Source: Lonicera japonica (Eukaryota > Streptophyta > Magnoliopsida > Dipsacales > Caprifoliaceae). From it: DNA of 64,000 nucleotides. The translations under genes and the position numbers were made by a program. The notes beneath the pieces were generated by a model. The model did not search any database. It was not told the DNA's origin and saw nothing but the letters and a program-made list of their open reading frames with translations. Location of the stretch: NCBI GenBank assembly GCA_021464415.1, contig CM038466.1:30100833-30164832 (forward strand). Direction: 5' to 3'. Below are positions 15,257 through 27,233 of the stretch, piece by piece; position 1 is the stretch's first letter; every line of letters starts with the position of its first letter.

Positions 15257-18050
15257 AGCCAAGAGGTGTCTCCATTAATTATTTTCTCAAATCACAAATT
15301 TGTATCATCATTTAATATTATTTTTCATTATTTTTCCTCTTTCTAATATATATAGCTAGCCTTACTCATTCATCTTACAATTGCTCTGTCAAAATATATA
15401 GTCTATATATTTTAAATTTTTAATGGTTTTTTCTTTTTCTTTTTGCAGAAAACCAATCAATGCCAGGACTCCTTCAATAGTCTCCAAAAGCACATTTTTA
15501 TGATTTTGTTGAAAGCAAAGAAAATTGGGACAAGTAGCTCGAAGTGGTTCTAAATTAACAAAACTCTAATTTGCACATCGGGTAATTTCATCATCTAAAA
15601 TCTTTGTCGCAATTTTGCGAACACATTGAGCAAAATGGCATCAAACAAGTTTTATTTATATTAGTTCAATTTTGTTATTATAATCTATTGTATACCTTCA
15701 TAGTGCAAAATTTATATTTTCCATCAATGGTGCTTTACGGAACTATTATAATTTGTTAAGTTTCTGTACTTTTTTAGATAAACATGTGTATGGAGTATAC
15801 AAGTGTTAATTAAACATTTTTGCTCAATTAATGATAATTTTTGTTATACTTGCTGTTTTAAGAAAAAATATTTAGAGCTTGATTTGAAATAGCCCGTCGT
15901 TGTGAAGATCCACTAATTTTGGGCAAAGCACCTTAGTGAAGAAAACAATTTGCTCCTTTCAATTCCAAACTTTGTAAAAAATCGTTTATAATAGACTTTA
16001 TAAAACCTCCCTATATATTCTCCTTTATTGTTACATTTGCCTTTTGTAATAGTTCACAATATTTTAAATATGAACGTCCATGCATCACACGAATTGCACA
16101 CTTATTATATATATTTAACATGAATGAAGTGCTCATCATCTCTCATCTTAATTAAAACATTAAATAAACAAATTAATGCATTGCATTATTCTTTTCCCAA
16201 TTGTTATGTTTATCACTTTAATTGTGTGCATGCTTCTACTTCATAATGGTTGTCCGTGAGTCTAATAAGTGCTCTTACCATTTTCTCTCACTAATAGACA
16301 TAAGTGTGTATTATTTTATTATTAGATTATATAACAAAATAAAATAATATATATACAAATAATTTTAAATTGAGTGCTCATCGTTAAAAATAAATATTAT
16401 TAGACACCCATGTATAACAATTTTATAAGGCATCTATGCATTGCGCAAGTTACTAATAATTACTCAATAATTTACATGTGCATAAAATAAGGTATTAACT
16501 CAAAATCTATGTTATATTAAAATAAAAGTATGGGTGAGCTAGAGATTATGAGACATTCATTTTAAATATTTCTACTAGTTCACATGCAACTTATATAAAA
16601 TAAAACGATCGAGGGTGCCTACAAAAAAAAATTAAGAAAATAGTGTGTTCAATTAATGTTTAGATTCACCACACAATATTATTAATGTGTTCATAAGTCT
16701 AATTTAAGTGATATAATTAGGTTTAAGAAACTTTAAGAGTATGTTTGTCATGAAATTATGCGTAGATATTATTAGGAAATTTTAATTTCTATGAAGGGCA
16801 AGAGTGAAAAGTTGCAATAGTTTTAGAGCCACCATAACCGCCGTTAGAAAAAACCTATAAATAAAGGGATAATGGTCCCCAATTCTCCCGAATAAAATAA
16901 TTCTCAAAATCCTCTTAAAATATAAACTCAAGTTCATAAAGGGAAGAATAGGAAGATCATTACAAAACAATTCCTCTACTCAATTGCTTTCTCAATAGAT
17001 TTGGGTACTCTATTTTTTAAATCTCTTAATAATATAATGTGGTACGCAACCGATCTTATTCACAAAATTAATTCTTATGGTCTAATTTCTATCATAAACC
17101 TCCTCATAATAGACGAAATAGTTAATTTTTAACTTCTTCCCACGAGTTGTTGATTAGAAAAGCAGTCGCTTTCAAAATGATTTTTATAGATTCTCTTTAT
17201 TTGATATATCAAGATACTTGAGATAATTTAGATAAGGCTGAAGAGTTTAAAGCAATGCACTAATGCAAGAAAATTTATTATTAAAATAACGAAAATAAGG
17301 AAAATAAAGACAATAAGGAGTTGAATGGTTATGTTTTCTAAGTGGCTAATAATTTTCTAACTGATCACGAGTTTGTTAGAATATTGATGGAAAAAATAAT
17401 TAATGGCAATTTTACATGGTCAACAAAATTACTCCATTACCAGCTAGCTTTTGTCATTTGCATGCCCACAGTTTTTGACCAAAGTTTAAGACGGTTGATT
17501 TGTGATTACTACATCTTATTTGTATAAATAAAGTGATGAGTGATGATATTATAAGTTATTGTACGGCAGTGTGTGAGAATTTAGAGTAGAGAGTCAGATT
17601 ATAAAATATTAAGATAGCACAGAGAGAAAAAAATATTAAAAGTAAGTGTTTTAGGCGAGAATTTTACGGTGTCTAATTTTTTTTTAAATGCTGAAGAGAT
17701 ATACAATATGCATGTATAGGGTTCGACCTAAGTGTCGATTTTGTGATTTGACAAGATTTGGGCGAAAATTTAAATGAAGTTCTTTTATATAAGTTTGTAT
17801 ATAAAAGACCATAAATCTTGTATTATTTTATAACTCAATAAAGGTGATACTAGTTGGAGTTCTTTTTTTTTTTTGTGTAATATTTTTATTGGTTTTACTT
17901 TTATGTAAAATTTTATAAGGAGACATAGTGAATTAAATAAAATGTAAAAATTACTTAAAAGAGGAGGGAGAAATAGAAGTTTTTTTTAATAAAAGAAATA
18001 TTCGAAAAGATCCATTGAAAAAACTGAGTGGGGAGAGGGAAGAAAGCACA
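15257..18050. other. AT-rich intergenic sequence, nothing recognised
   Basis: I see no coding exon, RNA gene or bounded repeat. The open frames at 16782-16970 (minus) and 17342-17527 (plus) are short, AT-biased and resemble no known protein. Confidence 0.55.
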
Positions 18051-18073
18051 AGAGAGAGAGAGAGAGAGAGAGA
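18051..18073. repeat. (AG)n microsatellite
   Basis: About eleven AG units in a purine-rich stretch. Confidence 0.9.
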
Positions 18074-18246
18074 AAAGAACTATCTTTTTCAATATATTTA
18101 AGTTGAAAAATTAAAACACGAAAAAGAAAGAAATTAAGAAATATAAATGGGAAAAAGGGAAAGAGTTATATTTTTCCACATTAATTTTTGTTTAAAAAAC
18201 AAAGAAAGAAAACGAGAGAGAGAGGAAATGATCACTGAAATAAAGA

Positions 18247-18440
18247 ACCACTAGCAAGTGGCTTAGTGGTAACGCACTGAGTTCAACTTTGGGTTCAACT
18301 GGAAGCTCTCCAAGTCGAATCACGGTAGTTGCAAAAATATTTGGTGGCTAACATTTGATGGCTAGAGGCTGGCCACTGTCCCGTAAACAGAGATTAGTCG
18401 AGGTGTACGAAAGTTGGCTCGGACACCATATGGTACTAGA
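18247..18440 (+). mobile_element. Candidate Au-like SINE
   Basis: The A box is TGGCTTAGTGG and a B-box-like GTCGAATCAC follows about 50 bases on. The body then reads GAGATTAGTCGAGGTGTACG and GGCTCGGACACC, a pattern I associate with plant Au-type SINEs. The tail turns A-rich after 18425. Flanking duplications are not clear. Confidence 0.65.
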
Positions 18441-18983
18441 AAATACATAGACCAAAAAAATAAAAGATAATTGAAATAAAGAAGCTCAACATAACATTAG
18501 ACGTGTTTAAAAAAATAAACATTAGACCACGATTGGGAAGGCACTAAGGAAACATTTTCCATCTCATCTAGGCTACAAGTATGTGTTTTGAGCCCTTTTA
18601 TTATAAAAAGAAAATTATGGAAACTAAACATATGGCTCCTAAATAATATATCAATGAGCGAATTTGAACATTAATTCCTGTGCAGGTGCCCAATCTATAC
18701 ACTCATAAGACCAAATTAATCGCGACTGAAAATTCTTGTTTTTATGTAATGGAAGTATTCTAGATTCTGGGTTGGGCTAATCAAAATTAATATATCGCTA
18801 GTAGTTCATTTCCAGTGAATACTTTTACAAAGTGAACTCGCAAATTTTCCATGACCTAAGTTTATTTAAGCAAGTGAATTTCACTTTTCCAACCTCTCAA
18901 AAAATACAAAGATACCACCCCTCATATTGAGTCAAACGGCTAAGGCTCAGTAATCTTCTAATTGGGTATGCATTTTACCCTCA

Positions 18984-19284
18984 TGTTCTGTTTGGTTAGC
19001 GTTTTTTAAATATTTAATTTAAAATTTATTTTTGAGTATGATTCCTTAAACTATTTTTTAATTTGATTTGTATACAGTACACTATTTTTAAAATTTTACA
19101 AAAAGTATAATATTTTGTTTTTTATTCATTTCTTAAAAAATTTCTAACATACAAAAGAAAAAATAAGCAAAAGAAATTTTTTTTACTTGAATGAAGTTTT
19201 AAAAACGGATTAACTAAACACGATTTATTTATTTATTTTAAAAAATACCCAATACTTTTTTTAAAAACCCAACCAAACAATACC
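18984..19284. mobile_element. MITE with TGTTTGGTT ends
   Basis: The left end (TCTGTTTGGTTAGCGTTTTT) and the reverse complement of the right end (GTATTGTTTGGTTGGGTTTT) form imperfect inverted repeats around an AT-rich interior of 300 bp. TTA lies near both ends, which would suit a Tourist-like element, but the exact borders are uncertain. Confidence 0.5.
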
Positions 19285-19495
19285 TTAACATCTACTAAAA
19301 ATTCTTATTTTTATTGAATGGAGTATGGATTGGGAATGGGTTGGCCTAAGGCGTGGACAATTCAACTTAAATGATTCATTTCCAGTGAGTTGGGCTACAA
19401 CTCAGTTGGTATCTTGGACTCGCCTTTGCTTATATAAATGGAAAATTGCATTCACCATACACTTACTATAATACTTTTTCAAGGATTGGGATGGA

Positions 19496-20117
19496 AGAAA
19501 TTACTCTAGAGTGGAGTTACCTAAGTCTACACATTTAATTTGAAATTAATGGTCTAGATTTAACTTAACTTAAGATAAAACATAAACAACATTGTTTTAT
19601 TGTCTTCACAATTTAACGTTATTAGTTTCCTTCAATTGTCGGTTTAATTTGGTCATTTTTTTCAAGGAAAATACTACCTCCTATTTATTTATTTTTTAAT
19701 TTCTATGCCTCTCTACTCTTCCACACATGCAACCCTATTTCCTCTGTAATTTTCATATTTGACGATTCTCTCTTTTAAAATCTACTTAGATTGCGACAAA
19801 GTAACAAAGTAAAGGGAGGTGACTAACAAATTATATGAATTTTTTTCTGACGAATAGTTGAATCTCTTATATTTATTATATATACACATAAATATATTGT
19901 CGGCATTTAAAGTAGTGTCCCCGGCAGCAGAATTTATAACAATCGAACTCTTCGAACTTGGCTTTTAATAGTCCAGATGGAAGGAGATGAATGGAGTTAA
20001 ATTATGAAAGTATTAAAACAACATAGTTTATGTTTTATTTTAAGTTTGGTTAAATCCAGGCCATTAATTTTAAATTAATGACATGGATTTAAGCAACCCC
20101 GCTCTAGAGTGATTTCT
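19496..20117. mobile_element. Fold-back element with arms of about 120 bp
   Basis: The arms at 19496-19615 and about 19995-20117 are inverted copies. Left AGAAATTACTCTAGAGTGG matches right AGAAATCACTCTAGAGCGG in reverse complement. The similarity runs on through ATTTGAAATTAATGG and AAAACATAAAC. The central 380 bp are unrelated and have no coding capacity. The target duplication was not resolved. Confidence 0.7.
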
Positions 20118-20230
20118 ACTGCTTTATAGGAGCTGGATCCCTTTTTCAATAGGCATGAGTTATCACAAGTTCTCAACTAGCATTGTGTATCTTATGGCTC
20201 ATCCTTCAATGATTTTTTTTTTTGGTCTAA

Positions 20231-20736
20231 AGAACATCTCCAATAGGCATGTGTAAACCATGCCAAATAGGATTTGTGTATAATTTTTGGTACTCCAATA
20301 GTGTTGTGTAAAATTTGCCACATCATATTTTGTGTAAAATGGATATGTATTTTACGCATTTACTTCATCGTTTTCTTTATCTAACTTTTTACAAAAACTT
20401 CAAAATAGTATAATTAAAAATTAAAAATATATTTTGTAATAAAACTTACATATTTGAATTCTACTCATCAAGATTTTTAAATCAATACCCACTTTGACTA
20501 TTTAATTATAAATAAAAAATATTTATAAAAAAATATTGAATATTATATATTCCATGTGTTTCCATATAATTAGTGCATCATAATTTTACACAAGATTATA
20601 AGTATGAACCATTGGAGCAAAAATGAGAATGTGTATAATTTATGTGTAAAACAACTTTTTATCAACCAAATGTTAATTATTTATTAGTCCACATGTTTTT
20701 ACACTTCAATTTTACATAATACTATTGGAGATGCTC
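20231..20736. mobile_element. MITE with (G)AGCATCTCCAATAG ends
   Basis: The terminal inverted repeats are AGAACATCTCCAATAG and, in reverse, GAGCATCTCCAATAG. The element is flanked by TAA on both sides (20228-20230, 20737-20739). The 506 bp are AT-rich and noncoding. The 3-bp TAA target suggests PIF/Harbinger. Confidence 0.72.
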
Positions 20737-21109
20737 TAAACTGGGCGGTGTCCGGACCAACCGGTATTCAAGGCAACGTTAAATACCATTTCTGGTATTC
20801 ACTACAGGCATTAATCAACTCAACTACAAGCATTTATTTTTTCCTTTTATCCGTTAGATTGCCTTTTGTTTCCTTTCTCAACTGTCTACCATTTAGTGCC
20901 GATCATTAACGCATTAAATCTCGAACTCAGCAGTACGTGTCTCTTGTGCGCTAGCAGGTAATTTTTCACTACCTCTTAAGCCATCTGCCCATCTTCACTC
21001 CATATGTCAATAGGGTAAATATTCATCTTTCTATATTTTACTGTAATACAAAATATGCTAAAAGTATATACAAATATGTAAATTAAAGTTAAAATTGACT
21101 ACCGACAAT

Positions 21110-21900
21110 TTTATATACTATCCGATACATCATTTGACGGGATAATAAAAAAAACTCTTCCACAACATATGATTTGTCATGAGGGAGCAATATTTTTAAC
21201 TCCCACGACACATCATGTGTCATGTGATACTTAGAGCATCTCCAATATAAAAATGAATTGGATACCTCTTGACCATGGACATGTAACATGTCTTTCTTAC
21301 ATGGTATAAAAAAGTCTCTTGATGGACAAGTCTTACAAAAGTCATCTCCAATGAAATTGTTCAAGAGATTGTCTATTAATAAATTCATAAAAAGTAAATT
21401 AATAATTTTATATATAAAATGGATTTTGTTTAATAAGTCTTGGTTCATATTTTTTTAATGTGTAATTTTTATTAATAAATAAATTATAAAATTACACTAA
21501 AAATATTTAAAACTTTAAAAAGGAAAAGTATGTAGACAAAAATGATTATGTGGCATTAAGCTATTGTCTACGAGAATCTCTAAAAATAGAAGATCATCCT
21601 CACAATGTCTATTTCATTTTCGCTACATCATCTTCATGGTCATTATTGATAGTTGCATTAGAAAGCATTTTATTAGCTCTTTATCCATCAATCATATGTG
21701 ACATCTCATTTTCACCCAATTCATTGTTGCATTGGAGATGCTCGTAGCATTTGGCCGACATATCAAATGTCGTGCCAAAGGAAGAATTTTTCGAATTTTA
21801 GCAGTTGGCCTGACACATCATGTGTCCTAGCACACATTCAACCCCAGCCCTGATAAATGATTTGTCATGGAAGAATTTTTTTGCTTTTTCTAGTGCAATT
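21110..21900. repeat. Degenerate array of palindromic repeats, split by a MITE
   Basis: A motif of about 15-20 bases of the type GACACATCATGTGTCATG recurs at least six times near 21124, 21163, 21208, 21758, 21812 and 21851. It is usually followed by an A/T-rich spacer such as GGAAGAATTTTTT. Each core is a near-palindrome. A MITE (21234-21743) sits in the middle. The repeat could be the subterminal region of a larger dead transposon or a short satellite-like array. Confidence 0.6.
21234..21743. mobile_element. Second MITE of the GAGCATCTCCAAT family
   Basis: The ends GAGCATCTCCAATAT and GCATTGGAGATGCTC are inverted repeats. The element is 510 bp, like the MITE at 20231-20736. Flanks are TTA and GTA, so the 3-bp duplication is imperfect. 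It interrupts the palindromic repeat array and has no coding capacity. Confidence 0.72.
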
Positions 21901-22364
21901 TTTTTCACATTAATATATTAAAGATCCGTTTGATAATAACATGAAAAATAAAATCAGTTGATTTTTCATATTATTATCAAGTAGAGTCTAAATATACGCA
22001 CTTTTACCCTACCCATTAAAAATGACTAAATAACTGTAATAAACGAAGGGCATTAATAAAGCCAACATTTGATGTAACCTTTACCCAATGTTATATTTAT
22101 TCTTTTTTATTAAATTTCTTATACTAATAGTTAAGATTTGTCTTTAACTCTTTGTCTTTTAATTTAATGGTTTGTAAAAAAATTGCTAAAATTATTTATC
22201 TATAAGTTCTAGTTACGATTTGTCCTCAGTTATTTATCTTTTAATTGGACGGCTTATAGGTGTTGGCAATATAAAATCTAATTATAACTACTTATATATC
22301 CTATTAAATTATAGAATATCCAAATTTTAATTTTATTCCCATAATTAAAGCATGATTATATATA

Positions 22365-22763
22365 GAGAGAGAGAGAGAAAGGATCTTAAGTGGACCAACT
22401 TTTTAGTTCTTAAATGTGGACCTGTTATTTTGAGAGGGTAAACGGATGAATTTTTTGATGAAACTTAGTGAAGACGATCTCCATGATTAGTAGATCACCT
22501 CCGCAATTTTCATCGAAAAATTCAATCAAGAAGTGGGTTAACTAAAAATTTGATATATATGTGCATTTTTAGCCGTTAAAATTTAAGATGTTTAGCTAAC
22601 CCACTTTCCAGTTGAATTTTTCAATGAAAATTTCCGGAGATGATTTACTAATCATGGAGATCATATTCACCAAGTTTTATAAAAAAATTCATTTGATTAC
22701 CTCCTCAAAATGATTGGTCCGCATTTAAGGACTCAAAAAATGATCCTCTTTAGATCTTTCCCC
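22365..22763. mobile_element. Inverted-repeat MITE in a TA repeat
   Basis: Arms of about 150 bp are inverted copies. Left AAAGGATCTTAAGTGGACC and TCTTAAATGTGGACC match the reverse complement of the right arm (GGGGAAAGATCTAAAGAGG, TCCTTAAATGCGGACC). The arms continue through GATGAATTTTTTGATGAAACTT. It is bounded on both sides by TATATA, with a (TA)n repeat at 22764-22786. Confidence 0.75.
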
Positions 22764-22786
22764 TATATATATATATATATATATAT

Positions 22787-24600
22787 CAAGTAAATCCTAA
22801 TATTCTTAAATTCTCTTAACTTATGTTTCCAACGGGTGGTTTAGATTTAATTTGAGCATTTATCTTTTAATTCGACAACTCGCCGACTCTCTTGATTTAT
22901 GTTCCTAACTGATGGGTAAAATTTAATTTGAACATTTATGTTTTAATTCGATGGCTCACATATTTCTTTGATAAATTAAACAAATATTTATTTTCAATTT
23001 ATATAATAAACTAAACAAGTATTTATCTCCTAATTAAACAAAATTTAACTCTACTTACATCTCTCTTTCTCCTTTTAGAGTTTTACATAAAATTACATCT
23101 CTTCCTACATACTTTTGGTCTCTCTTCACCTACGCTTAGATTTTATGTATTGAGTACACATTTAATTGCTTTGCTTTATCTCTGCAAAGCAATTATTTTA
23201 CCGTCTGTAGCTACAATTCGAACTCCATAGCCTTCTTCATTCGCGTTCCCGGCTAACTCAAAAAAGTTCGAAATTATTTTGCCGTGTGCAAATGGGTTTT
23301 CTTCAATCCCTTGCTTTTTAGTTTTATCACCTATGAATATCAAAGTGATCAAAGCCATCTTCAATGATTCCCATTTACATATGATTAATTTAACATTTAT
23401 ATAAGTTAGTTGTCTAATTAATTCATCTAACATTTTAACCAAAAAAAAAAATGAGTCATGCCAATTTATGGGATCAAAAAAGGAATTTAAAACATGTTAA
23501 CCAATTTATTTATATCAAGATATTAAAATACAATATATTTTACCCAAAGTTGAAGGGGGTAATAGAACCTAACATCTGATACAAAAACTGTTGTGCGGCC
23601 TTATCGTAGGGGTCAGAAAAGCTAAAAATTAAAACAAAATTTATTTGATTCTTTGTGTTATGTTAAGTGAGGATTAGTTACAACTACAAACTTTTAGTTT
23701 AAAAAAAAAACGAAATACATTATTTTCTTTTGAAAAAGTCAAAACTACTTTAGAAATGGCAATTAGGTATGGAAAAAAGCTCAACTTCACGGGTTTGACC
23801 AAACATGCCAGCTTTAATTGAACAAGTATCAGGACAGGTGTAGTATTTAGAATATAGACACAACCTGGGTTTAGTTGAGTTCAGGTTCACGTAAATTTAG
23901 CACATTGAATTAGAACCGATTTGCATATGTGAATTTAGTATAAATAAATATTATAATAATAACATATAATTCCAATGGGCCTATGAGGGTTAAGGGGAGT
24001 AAGTTTGGGTCATCCATATATTAAATGATTCTTATTTTTTAAAAGTTTACTATTTTGAGCTAGGTTTGTGATTAGGGTTAGGCGGATCATATTTTCAATT
24101 GGGTTGGAGATGAGTTTGGCACCCCAAACTCGACCAATAGCAATCCTTAAACAATTATTTGAAAATAAAATAAAATAATATTTTTTTCGTGTCGTGGATA
24201 TGGAAATTACTAGTATATATATATTCCAACGGATTTAAAAGAATTTCAAAGATATCATATTCTAATTTGTTTCCATATTTAACTAATTAGATAAGTATAA
24301 TTATTTTTTTCCTATATAGCACAGGCAGGCCTATTCAAGATAACTAATCTATCCTAATATTTAGTCTTGACCTGTACGAGAATGAGATAGAATAATTTTA
24401 TCTTATAATTAATAATTCAAAATTATAATATTTAGGGTCCATTTTACAATAAAAAATAATTAAATCTCATCTATAACATATTAGTAAAATAGAGGAAACC
24501 CTCATCATCTCTCTTATTAATTATTGGTCCATTCAATTCACTTTTGCTTAATATTATTTCTCCAACTGAATTCATTTATTGCTTCAGTAACATGCTTTGG
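22787..24600. other. Intergenic sequence with diverged repeats, no gene
   Basis: Units of about 80 bases with TTTAATTCGACAACTCGC or TTTAATTCGATGGCTCAC recur near 22830-22960, and a weaker relative lies at 22130-22260. A minus-strand frame at 23176-23442 ends GYGVRIVATDGKIIALQR and vaguely recalls an RNase H-like fragment, but the support is too weak for a call. Confidence 0.4.
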
Positions 24601-24614
24601 ATGATTTCTTTTCC

Positions 24615-24640
24615 TCTTCTTCTTCTTCTTCTTCTTTTTT
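24615..24640. repeat. (TTC)n microsatellite
   Basis: Several CTT/TTC units run into poly(T) tracts up to 24662. Confidence 0.85.
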
Positions 24641-25698
24641 TCCAATTTTTTTTTTTTTTTTTGCATCTTATTACACAATCGTGCATTTACCTCTTACTTG
24701 AATTTTTACTTCTTAATGGGTAAGATATTCTCTACAATTTTATCATATAATTTTATATTATATAAGAGACTTTTTTTGTTCTAATGTTATGTTTATAAAG
24801 TATAACATGTATATGTGTTTAGTATTTAACATGTGTTTGATACATTGTGCTAGAAAATTGCCACATTATATATTATGTAATTTGAGTAGTTTTCACATGT
24901 TTTTAAAAGTAAACTCCATAAAACATTTGCGAAGTTACACTGGTTTTCCCTTTTCATTTTTGTCAATCTCTTTTCTTATATAATTTTATTTCTTCAATGC
25001 TAATTAAATTGATATTATAATCTTTAAGGCAATCATGAGGGAAAAACAAGAAGAAGAAATAAAAAGAAAATCATGTCCATTTATTCATTCGCTGTTGTAT
25101 AAGTTAAAATAATACATTAAATGAAAAAGTTTAAACAAAGATAAAAAAGTCATAAACAAGATACGTGATTGAAAGTAAACTTCTCTAAATAAAAATTTTG
25201 TCATGTTCAAATGTAATTTTTAAATTATGGGAAACCAAAAGGCCCCATAATAATTTTCTCCCATGCAAAAAAAATTTAAATGTGTTGTAGGATAACTCAA
25301 TTGTATCTTTAATTAGATAATTCCTTTTAAATAGGGTATGAATACAATAGTACCGATCCGATGGTCGAATCTTCGAAAATTTAGAAAATCGAAAGTTCAT
25401 TTCGAGTAATTAAAAAGGAACATTTCTAAAGTCAAAATGAGCTCAATTTAGTCAGTATATAGGTCTTTTGTGGGGAAGAACATATCAAAACTTCATCTTT
25501 ATTAGACATGGAATCGTCAAGAATTAATTCGTTTATCGCGCAATTTTAGTCGAAATGTCCTTCGTAGCAATTAGAGTAAATGGAGGTCTTTCCGAACTCT
25601 GATCGATCTCAAATTTGGATACAAGAAAGAAAACATTTTGAGGAAAAAAATAGCCAAAATTCAGGAAAATCCAACATTTATAAGTTGACTTATCGTAC

Positions 25699-27233
25699 TG
25701 TGAGAATCCGCAAATGCGACCCCCGGGTCTCGTCCCCGTTTGGTTGGGCGTCTGAAACGTCGGAACGGATTTCGTCGTTCCATTTGCTGGAGTGTTTCTG
25801 TTGATTCAGATCATGTGTCCCTATATTCTATTTCTAGATGAAAAGGGGTTCATTCAGAGTCGCCAGTACGTTTTACGAGAAAACAGACAAAAAGGGGTCA
25901 TGTAAGAGGAAAGGCTATAGGCAAGCCTTTCCTTTACATGTTTGTCTACGAAACCGGGATTCTATAGGGTTCAAAAACTATATTACGGTTTGGGAAGGTG
26001 TTAAGCACCCATTCCGCCCTCTCGGTCTCTAGTGGTCTTATATGTTTATTCTATGTTGAAGAACTTAGATGCTTTTACTGACAGTCTACTACTTTCTAAG
26101 TGAGAACCCTAATTTTGGGGAAAAACGGGAAAAGGGATGAAAACCTTGTATTCCGAGATTCGATGTTTTTATATTTAAAAGATGTAAATGAGAAATGACA
26201 AAAACCTTTTTATTTTGAAAGAGTATTCCGTATTATTTCCTCAGATAATGACGGTTTTCTCGAGTCGTGATTATTTTGGAAAAGTTCGGATCTTGTAGTG
26301 GAACTAATTCAATATGGAATTGGAACTCTTGAGGGGAGTTCTACTGGGTGTATCGCAATCTATGAACCAGACAAGATACGCCGGGTTTTAATTCCTAGGT
26401 AAGTTTTACCGGTCCGGGTTTTGAAAACAGGATTTTATTCCGAACGATAATGTACTTACTCTTCTGGTTTTGAAAATGGTTTTATCAGGGTCTTTTGTTT
26501 TGAAAACGGTAGACTATTTGTAACTTGGCAATAAGTTTATTCAAATAAAACGTGGACAAAATAACATAAATAAAACAAATGCACAGATATCTAATTTTAA
26601 ATACTAGAAGGGACTTTTTTACCTTCTCGACGAGAATAATAATATAAGAAAGAAAATATGATGCGGCGGAGAGATTTTCGGCGATAATAATCTTTTCCTT
26701 CTTCAGGTATTTCCGAGAATTTGATTCCAGAGACGGGACACGTCGAGTGTCGAGAATAGATTCGATAACTCTTCAGAAATAAGAAGATAATAGAGAAAGC
26801 TCGATAAAAGACTAGAAAATCAGATTAAAATTCAGAATTCTTTGATCCCAAGTTGCTGCTTAGAACCCTTGGGGGTGTTGGCCTATTTATACTACTCGGG
26901 GAAGATTGTCGCGCGACATTTCCCCAAAAAGGGCAAGTGTCGCGCGACAATGTGTCAATGTCGTGCGACAAACGGCTGAAGTGATGTTTCTGACAGACTG
27001 ATGTGTCAGAGAGTGGATGGTCTGGTGCAGAGGGGGATTGTCGCGCGACATATCAGGGATTGTCGCGCGACAATGTGATATGTCGTGCGACAATCTCTTT
27101 TGAAAAAAGGTTTGTTTGGCCAACAAACCCTTTCGGGGAAGTTTCGGGTGTTCGGGTGAGTCCCGGGCCCAAAAACAACAGTTCTTGAAGGTCGTTAGGG
27201 TTCTTGTGGGGGTCACGGATCGGGGTGTCTACA
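25699..27233 (-). mobile_element. Solo LTR with 5-bp target duplication (CGTAC)
   Basis: It begins TGTGAGAATCC and ends GGGGTGTCTACA on the plus strand, so it runs TG to CA. A perfect CGTAC duplication flanks it at 25694-25698 and 27234-27238. Length is 1,535 bp with no internal region. The minus orientation is inferred from a TATAAATA box on that strand (26891-26884) and from GGGTGCTTAACACCTTCCC lying downstream of it, as in the host LTR. Both LTRs end in TTCTCACA when oriented this way, so they may be distant relatives. Six CG palindromes lie just upstream of the TATA box. Confidence 0.85.
26907..27092. repeat. Six TGTCGCGCGACA palindromes
   Basis: Twelve-base palindromes start at 26907, 26938, 26959, 27039, 27061 and 27081. 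They form two groups of three. In each group the first two are perfect and the third is TGTCGTGCGACA. They are upstream of the solo LTR's TATA box on the minus strand, the nearest 15 bases away, which suits a U3 regulatory array. Confidence 0.9.

Noticed and set aside
18256..18325. Functional tRNA gene
   Set aside because: The A and B boxes are degenerate, and there is no cloverleaf or anticodon arm of proper length. The downstream body fits a SINE better.
23176..23442. Minus-strand frame ending GYGVRIVATDGKIIALQR
   Set aside because: It faintly recalls an RNase H-like strand pattern, but catalytic residues cannot be placed and the flanks are noncoding.
26907..27092. CRISPR-like repeat array
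   Set aside because: The 12-base units are palindromes with uneven 9-68 base spacing inside a plant LTR. There are no cas genes and the genome is nuclear plant DNA.
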